This document shows positions 6,835 through 9,879 of a stretch of 9,879 nucleotides of DNA, one piece after another. The DNA lies in assembly GCA_043816955.1 (NCBI GenBank), contig JBDRHL010000085.1:1-9879 (forward strand). The letters are read 5' to 3'. Origin of the DNA: JBDRHL01 sp043816955 (GTDB taxonomy: Bacteria > Planctomycetota > Phycisphaerae > Sedimentisphaerales > CAYZTY01). Positions within the stretch are counted from its first letter, which is position 1. Each line of letters begins with the position of its first letter. Made by a program: the position numbers and the translations under genes. The notes under the pieces were generated by a model. That model searched no databases, was not told the DNA's origin, and saw only the letters and a program-made list of their open reading frames with translations.

Positions 6835-7833
6835 GTGGATTGGGAGCACTTTTCGGACGAAAAGCTCTTACAGATGAAAATTCGAGATTTAGGCTTATCG
6901 ATTCACGGGTCTCCGCTCGAACCTCTGATAGAAAATTTATATCAAGAATTAGATGCAAAGGGAATCAAATTTCACCCTCCCTGCTATCTTGCCGATGAAT
7001 GGCTCTGCCCCGACAGGGAACCGATTATTGGTATACCTTTTTTTCTGGCGCACACGAGACTCAGGCAGATCGAACAAAAAATGATGTATGAAGTCGAGGG
7101 GGGTACCGAAGCATCGTGTATGAGGTTCTTGCGCCATGAAACAGGGCATGCTTTAAACTATGCTTATAAATTCTACAGCAAGAGTCGTTGGAGGCAATTA
7201 TTTGGTTCTATCAGCAGCAAATATTCGGACTCGTATTACTTCCAGCCCTACTCTAAGCGCTTTGTCATACACCTGGAAGATAATTATGCTCAGGCACATC
7301 CGGACGAAGACTTTGCAGAGACTTTTGCGGTTTGGCTGACGCCTGATATATCATGGCAGAGAAAATATCAGGGTTGGCCCGTAATAAATAAATTAAGGTA
7401 TGTTGATGGTTTAATCAAAAAAATTTCCGGCGCATCCCCTGCAAACGTAAGTCAGGGAAAACCTCCCTGGTCAGCTTCGAGAATGACTTCTACCCTGGCA
7501 GCCTATTACGAAAGAAAACGCAGGCTGCTCGGAGAGGAATTTAAAGGATTTTATGATGATACTTTGATGAAATTATTTTCACGGAAACACAGTAAGACCC
7601 CCCTGGAAAAAGCCTCAAAAATCTTAAGGCAGTGCCGTCCGGAACTGATAATTAATATTACAAGGTGGACGGGACATCGGAAGTATGATGTTCACCAGCT
7701 GATAAACAAGTTAATTTATCGTTGTGATGCACTAGGGCTATATGGGCAAAAAAAGGATATAATAGGGGCTGCTACTTTAATTGCTGCAATCGCGAGCAAT
7801 ACACTTCGGGTTCCTAAGAGCAACAGACGTTAA
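6835..7833 (+). CDS. Putative zinc metallopeptidase (HExxH, gluzincin-like)
   Basis: The protein has 332 residues. LRHETGHALNYAY places the zinc helix at H101-E102-x2-H105, and PDEDFAETFAVWL (E158/E162) supplies the likely third ligand. The preceding block, PPCYLADEWLCPDREPIIGIPFFLAHTRL plus EVEGGTEASCMR, and the start DEKLLQMKIRDLGLSIHGSPLEP match a family annotated as putative zinc-binding metallopeptidase, as I remember it. No signal peptide or membrane segment is seen, so it should be cytosolic. The start is GTG, supported by GAGGAA (6825-6830) at close spacing; an internal ATG at 6874 would remove conserved sequence. The stop overlaps the ATP-grasp start by one base (TAATG), indicating coupled translation. 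The C-terminal ~130 residues are basic and unassigned. The natural substrate of this family is unknown to me; peptides made by the partner enzyme are a reasonable guess. Confidence 0.85.
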   Translation: MDWEHFSDEKLLQMKIRDLGLSIHGSPLEPLIENLYQELDAKGIKFHPPCYLADEWLCPDREPIIGIPFFLAHTRLRQIEQKMMYEVEGGTEASCMRFLRHETGHALNYAYKFYSKSRWRQLFGSISSKYSDSYYFQPYSKRFVIHLEDNYAQAHPDEDFAETFAVWLTPDISWQRKYQGWPVINKLRYVDGLIKKISGASPANVSQGKPPWSASRMTSTLAAYYERKRRLLGEEFKGFYDDTLMKLFSRKHSKTPLEKASKILRQCRPELIINITRWTGHRKYDVHQLINKLIYRCDALGLYGQKKDIIGAATLIAAIASNTLRVPKSNRR

Positions 7834-8840
7834 TGAAGAAAAAATTGAATATTACAGTTTTAGTTGATGATGCCGAGATCCCGGCAGGGGACCCTGATTT
7901 TTTAACCCCGCCCGAAAAACCGAGCACAGAATACCATGTCATCGGAGCGTTGCGACTCTTAGGTCATAATATTTCTATCCTGGGAGCAGTGGAAAATATT
8001 GAAGTCATGATTGTAAACCTGAAGAGGCAAAATCCTGATTTGGTATTCAACCTTACCGAACATTTAGGCGGTGACCGCAGATTTGATAAAAATATTGCAG
8101 CGCTTCTTGAAATGTCGGAAATCCCATTTACAGGCGCCGGCTCAATAGGCCTGCTGTTGAGCAGGGATAAGAGATTGTGTAAGCAGCTACTGAGTCTGCA
8201 CAAAATCCGTGTACCCGGATTTATATCTTTGCCTCTGAACAGGACCGTTAGACTTCCTAAAGCACTTCATTTTCCACTGGTTGTGAAACCTGCTTTTGAG
8301 GACGGTTCGGAAGGTATTTCTAACGCTTCAATTGTAGAAAGTGAGGACAAACTTAAAGAAAGAGCACAATTTGTGCATGAAAGATGGGGACAAGCTGCAC
8401 TTGCAGAAGAATATATAGAAGGACGAGAACTTTACGTCAGCATTCTGGGCAATAAAAGACTTATTGTTCTGCCGATTCGTGAATGTTATTTTAACTTTGA
8501 AGGAAATAAAGGGCCTTGTCTTGCTACTTACAGAGTTAAATGGAATGAGGAATATAGAAAGAAATGGAATATCAAATTTGGTTTTGCCGAACTTGATATT
8601 CCGATAATCAAAAACATCGAACGGATTTGTAAGAAAACGTACAGGGCGCTGCAACTAAGGGACTATGGGAGGATAGATATCAGACTTACCTCCGACAAAA
8701 AGATTTTTGTTCTCGAAGCTAATTGTAATCCTGATCTTGCTTATGGGGAAGAAGTTGCAGAATCGGCAGAAAAATTGGGGATTTCTTATGAGAACTTTAT
8801 TAGACGACTTCTCAATATAGCATCAAAACGCTACGCTTGA
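7833..8840 (+). CDS. D-Ala-D-Ala-ligase-like ATP-grasp peptide ligase
   Basis: ATP-grasp enzymes activate a carboxylate as acyl-phosphate and join it to an amine. Motifs in order: DLVFNLTEHLGG (~69-80), IPFTGAGSIGLLLSRDKRLCKQLL (~97-120, the Ddl-like hinge to the ATP domain), VVKPAFEDGSEGIS (K152, phosphate loop), LAEEYIEGREL (adenine contacts, E192/E193), YGRIDIRL (R280, D282) and FVLEANCNPDL (E295, N297, N299), the last two binding magnesium-ATP. At 335 residues it is Ddl-sized, but the N-terminal substrate region (DAEIPAGDPDFLTPPEKP) differs from true Ddl. It also lies beside a peptidase, not in a cell-wall cluster, so a dedicated dipeptide or peptide product is more likely than D-Ala-D-Ala. 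It starts at the ATG sharing one base with the peptidase stop. The ATP-grasp fold is certain; the substrates are unknown. Confidence 0.9.
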   Translation: MKKKLNITVLVDDAEIPAGDPDFLTPPEKPSTEYHVIGALRLLGHNISILGAVENIEVMIVNLKRQNPDLVFNLTEHLGGDRRFDKNIAALLEMSEIPFTGAGSIGLLLSRDKRLCKQLLSLHKIRVPGFISLPLNRTVRLPKALHFPLVVKPAFEDGSEGISNASIVESEDKLKERAQFVHERWGQAALAEEYIEGRELYVSILGNKRLIVLPIRECYFNFEGNKGPCLATYRVKWNEEYRKKWNIKFGFAELDIPIIKNIERICKKTYRALQLRDYGRIDIRLTSDKKIFVLEANCNPDLAYGEEVAESAEKLGISYENFIRRLLNIASKRYA

Positions 8841-8901
8841 AGTTTTTGTGAATCGATATACTTTCCAATAATAGTGTGGTCTTCTGTAGGCAGCACAAAA
8901 A

Positions 8902-9543
8902 ATGGATGCTCAAATTAATCAACTCTCGTTTCGTTTCATTTTCGCGGCTGTTCTTCTCGCCTCATTTCTCCATCCAGGCACCGCTGCTTCGAATGGACGC
9001 GGAAAACTTCATCGACAAAACTACCGCTTCGTTGCCAAAAACCGAATAAGTGTCCTTGATCTGAAGACCTGCCGACAACTGGGCGGAAAAGTTGACCTCT
9101 CCGCCTGGAATCCTCAAATGCCCCTCTATGAAGCAATAGAAATCTTACGCTATTCAGCCGGACCACGACTAAACATCGTTGTCCTCTGGGGGCGTCTGGA
9201 AAGAGATACACTCATCAGCCGTGACACACCTATAGGCTTGAATGGGTTCGGCAATATCGAACTTGCCGCTGCGCTGAAACTCCTGCTGACTTCGGTATCA
9301 ACCGATGGAGAGTTAGGCTATTATGTGGATTATGGAATGATTATAATTGCGCCCGCCGATCTTGTCCGCAGGAAAGCAAATCTCCGGTGCATCTATAATA
9401 TTGACGACCTGCTGGTCTTGGAAAATGACAATCTGTCTGAATGGCGCACCGGCGGTGTCAACACAGCAGATAGAAAGGCAAAAACCACCGAAAACATTAT
9501 CCAGATTATCCGGTCTGTCAGGCCTGAGTCCTGGCAGGACTGA
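8902..9543 (+). CDS. Exported STN/secretin-like domain protein, short C-terminus
   Basis: The 213-residue product starts with a signal peptide (hydrophobic core ~11-24, cleavage near GTAAS, 26-30). Residues ~63-153 look like a secretin/TonB short N-terminal domain: PLYEAIEILRYSAG, LNIVVLWGRLERDTL, RDTPIGLNGFGNIELAAALKLLL, then YYVDYGMIIIAP. A RCIYNIDDLL turn and ENIIQIIRSVRPESWQD follow. In planctomycete proteins of this style I expect, after the SW, a Gly-rich strand and a further ~30-40 residues. Here a TGA comes at once, and neither other frame continues the pattern. So this is either a naturally short form or a truncated one. The ATG at 8902 has no clear ribosome site. It stands 61 bases after the ATP-grasp gene and may be its own unit. 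The role is probably periplasmic or in envelope assembly; the partner is unknown. Confidence 0.75.
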   Translation: MDAQINQLSFRFIFAAVLLASFLHPGTAASNGRGKLHRQNYRFVAKNRISVLDLKTCRQLGGKVDLSAWNPQMPLYEAIEILRYSAGPRLNIVVLWGRLERDTLISRDTPIGLNGFGNIELAAALKLLLTSVSTDGELGYYVDYGMIIIAPADLVRRKANLRCIYNIDDLLVLENDNLSEWRTGGVNTADRKAKTTENIIQIIRSVRPESWQD

Positions 9544-9547
9544 TATT

Positions 9548-9613
9548 CAAAGGGATTCCCTGAAAAACCCGTCAACACGAACATTCCAGAATGCTGTAAG
9601 GCCCCTTTGTTTT
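9548..9613 (+). terminator. Weak terminator-like pairing after the STN gene
   Basis: CAAAGGG (9548-9554) can pair with CCCTTTG (9603-9609), followed by TTTT (9610-9613). The 48-base span between them contains CATTC-CA-GAATG, and AGGGA-T-TCCCT overlaps the left arm. The long loop makes this a poor intrinsic terminator, but it sits where one is expected, between the STN stop and a new promoter. Confidence 0.2.
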
Positions 9614-9624
9614 CTACGAAAAAA

Positions 9625-9653
9625 TTGTTTTTCCTCAAGTTCTATGGTATAAT
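9625..9653 (+). promoter_or_regulatory. Sigma-70 promoter TTGTTT-N17-TATAAT
   Basis: A perfect TATAAT (9648-9653) lies 17 bases after TTGTTT (9625-9630). Transcription would start at about 9660. The -35 matches at only three bases, but the -10 and the spacing are ideal. It would drive the small ORF at 9704 and the tandem-repeat region, or a gene or RNA beyond the window end. Confidence 0.5.
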
Positions 9654-9703
9654 ACAAAGAATGGATGAGCAGGGTTATATAGCGGTTGTGTGAGGAGCTT
9701 TCA

Positions 9704-9784
9704 ATGCCGCGAAAAAATAGCGTTTTGTTTTTGGCTAAAGGGGGTATCTCCTTAGCTCCAGTTGGCTCTATATATTGTGCATAG
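9704..9784 (+). CDS. Small ORF (26 aa) with strong ribosome site, disrupted by a tandem duplication
   Basis: AGGAG (9693-9697) stands six bases before an ATG, downstream of a good promoter. The product starts MPRKNSVLFLAKGG, runs through ISLAPVGSIYCA and stops at a TAG that spans the junction of the two 44-bp repeats. If one repeat copy is removed, the frame reads on for nine more codons (FQILAVAHV) to a TGA, giving a 35-residue peptide with a hydrophobic second half. I do not recognise it. It could be a small membrane peptide, a leader peptide, or chance. Confidence 0.35.
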   Translation: MPRKNSVLFLAKGGISLAPVGSIYCA

Positions 9785-9826
9785 GGGGTATCTCCTTAGC
9801 TCCAGTTGGCTCTATATATTGTGCAT
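9739..9826 (+). repeat. Exact 44-bp tandem duplication
   Basis: Two identical, directly adjacent copies (9739-9782 and 9783-9826), beginning AGGGGGTATCTCC and ending TATATATTGTGCAT, with no mismatch in 44 bases. No third copy is visible on either side. Each copy contains the interrupted dyad TAGnnCCAnnTGGnnCTA (9753-9770 and 9797-9814). Exact identity implies a recent duplication, selection on a binding site, or an assembly artefact. The remaining bases, 9827-9879, hold nothing I can identify. Confidence 0.9.
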
Positions 9827-9879
9827 TTCAGATTTTGGCTGTCGCTCATGTTTGAGAAGCCGTCCGTAAGTCATCGGCT

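Noticed and set aside
8876..8892. Second sigma-54-like site (TGG...GCA at correct spacing) before the STN-domain gene
   Set aside because: The -12 element lacks TTG (it reads AGGCA), the -24 element matches only TGG, and the start of transcription would fall on the start codon.
9739..9826. tRNA-like D-arm resemblance (TTAGCTCCAGTTGG)
   Set aside because: There is an extra base compared with the usual TAGCTCAGTTGG, and no anticodon arm, T arm (GGTTCGAATCC-like) or acceptor pairing follows.
9739..9826. CRISPR array
   Set aside because: The two copies directly abut with no spacer and there are only two of them.
9848..9879. Start of a coding region (MFEKPSVSHR...) running off the right edge
   Set aside because: Only ten codons are visible with no ribosome site; too little to support a gene, though a real one could begin here or at GTG 9821.

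Overview
The window reads as one strand of a bacterial chromosome, most likely a Planctomycetota member of the Phycisphaerae/Sedimentisphaerales type. This is an inference from protein style, not a proven assignment. The clues are a secreted protein ending in a short dockerin-like calcium loop (DLNMDCTVNFVDF...ADKWL), a secreted STN/secretin-like protein of a type I associate with planctomycetes, and a sigma-54 activator next to a secreted-protein gene. All confident genes are on the + strand. No rRNA, tRNA or CRISPR array was seen.

Left edge (1-279): the last 46 codons of an IS4-type transposase, then a gene-free stretch with two small dyads. Region A (280-4322): a sigma-54 enhancer-binding activator with a degenerate receiver domain, followed by a large exported protein with two tandem ~110-residue modules, an IdeS-like papain-fold cysteine peptidase domain and a dockerin-like tail. 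The space between them is dense with signals: a sigma-70-like promoter overlapping the activator's stop codon, a well-spaced -24/-12 sigma-54 promoter, a five-codon leader ORF with a strong ribosome binding site, and a palindromic hairpin followed by a T tract before the coding start. This looks like a local regulatory module in which the activator drives its neighbour, possibly through an attenuation step.

Region B (4433-6796): a tight three-gene set of a ChbG/HpnK (YdjC) deacetylase, a membrane-anchored family 2 glycosyltransferase of the DPM1/ArnC/GtrB type, and a membrane-anchored Cys-X5-Arg phosphatase. Together they suggest making and trimming a polyprenyl-phosphate-linked sugar. Region C (6835-8840): a zinc metallopeptidase and a D-Ala-D-Ala-ligase-like ATP-grasp enzyme, joined by a one-base TAATG overlap. 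They look like a peptide-bond-making and peptide-bond-cutting pair of unknown product, and the DNA looks more AT-rich than region B by eye.

Region D (8902-9879): a secreted STN-domain protein that stops early, then a 336-base stretch without a confident gene. That stretch holds a good sigma-70 promoter, a 26-codon ORF with an excellent ribosome binding site, and an exact 44-bp tandem duplication that shifts that ORF's frame. Each duplicate carries an interrupted operator-like dyad. The sequence is cut at both window ends.
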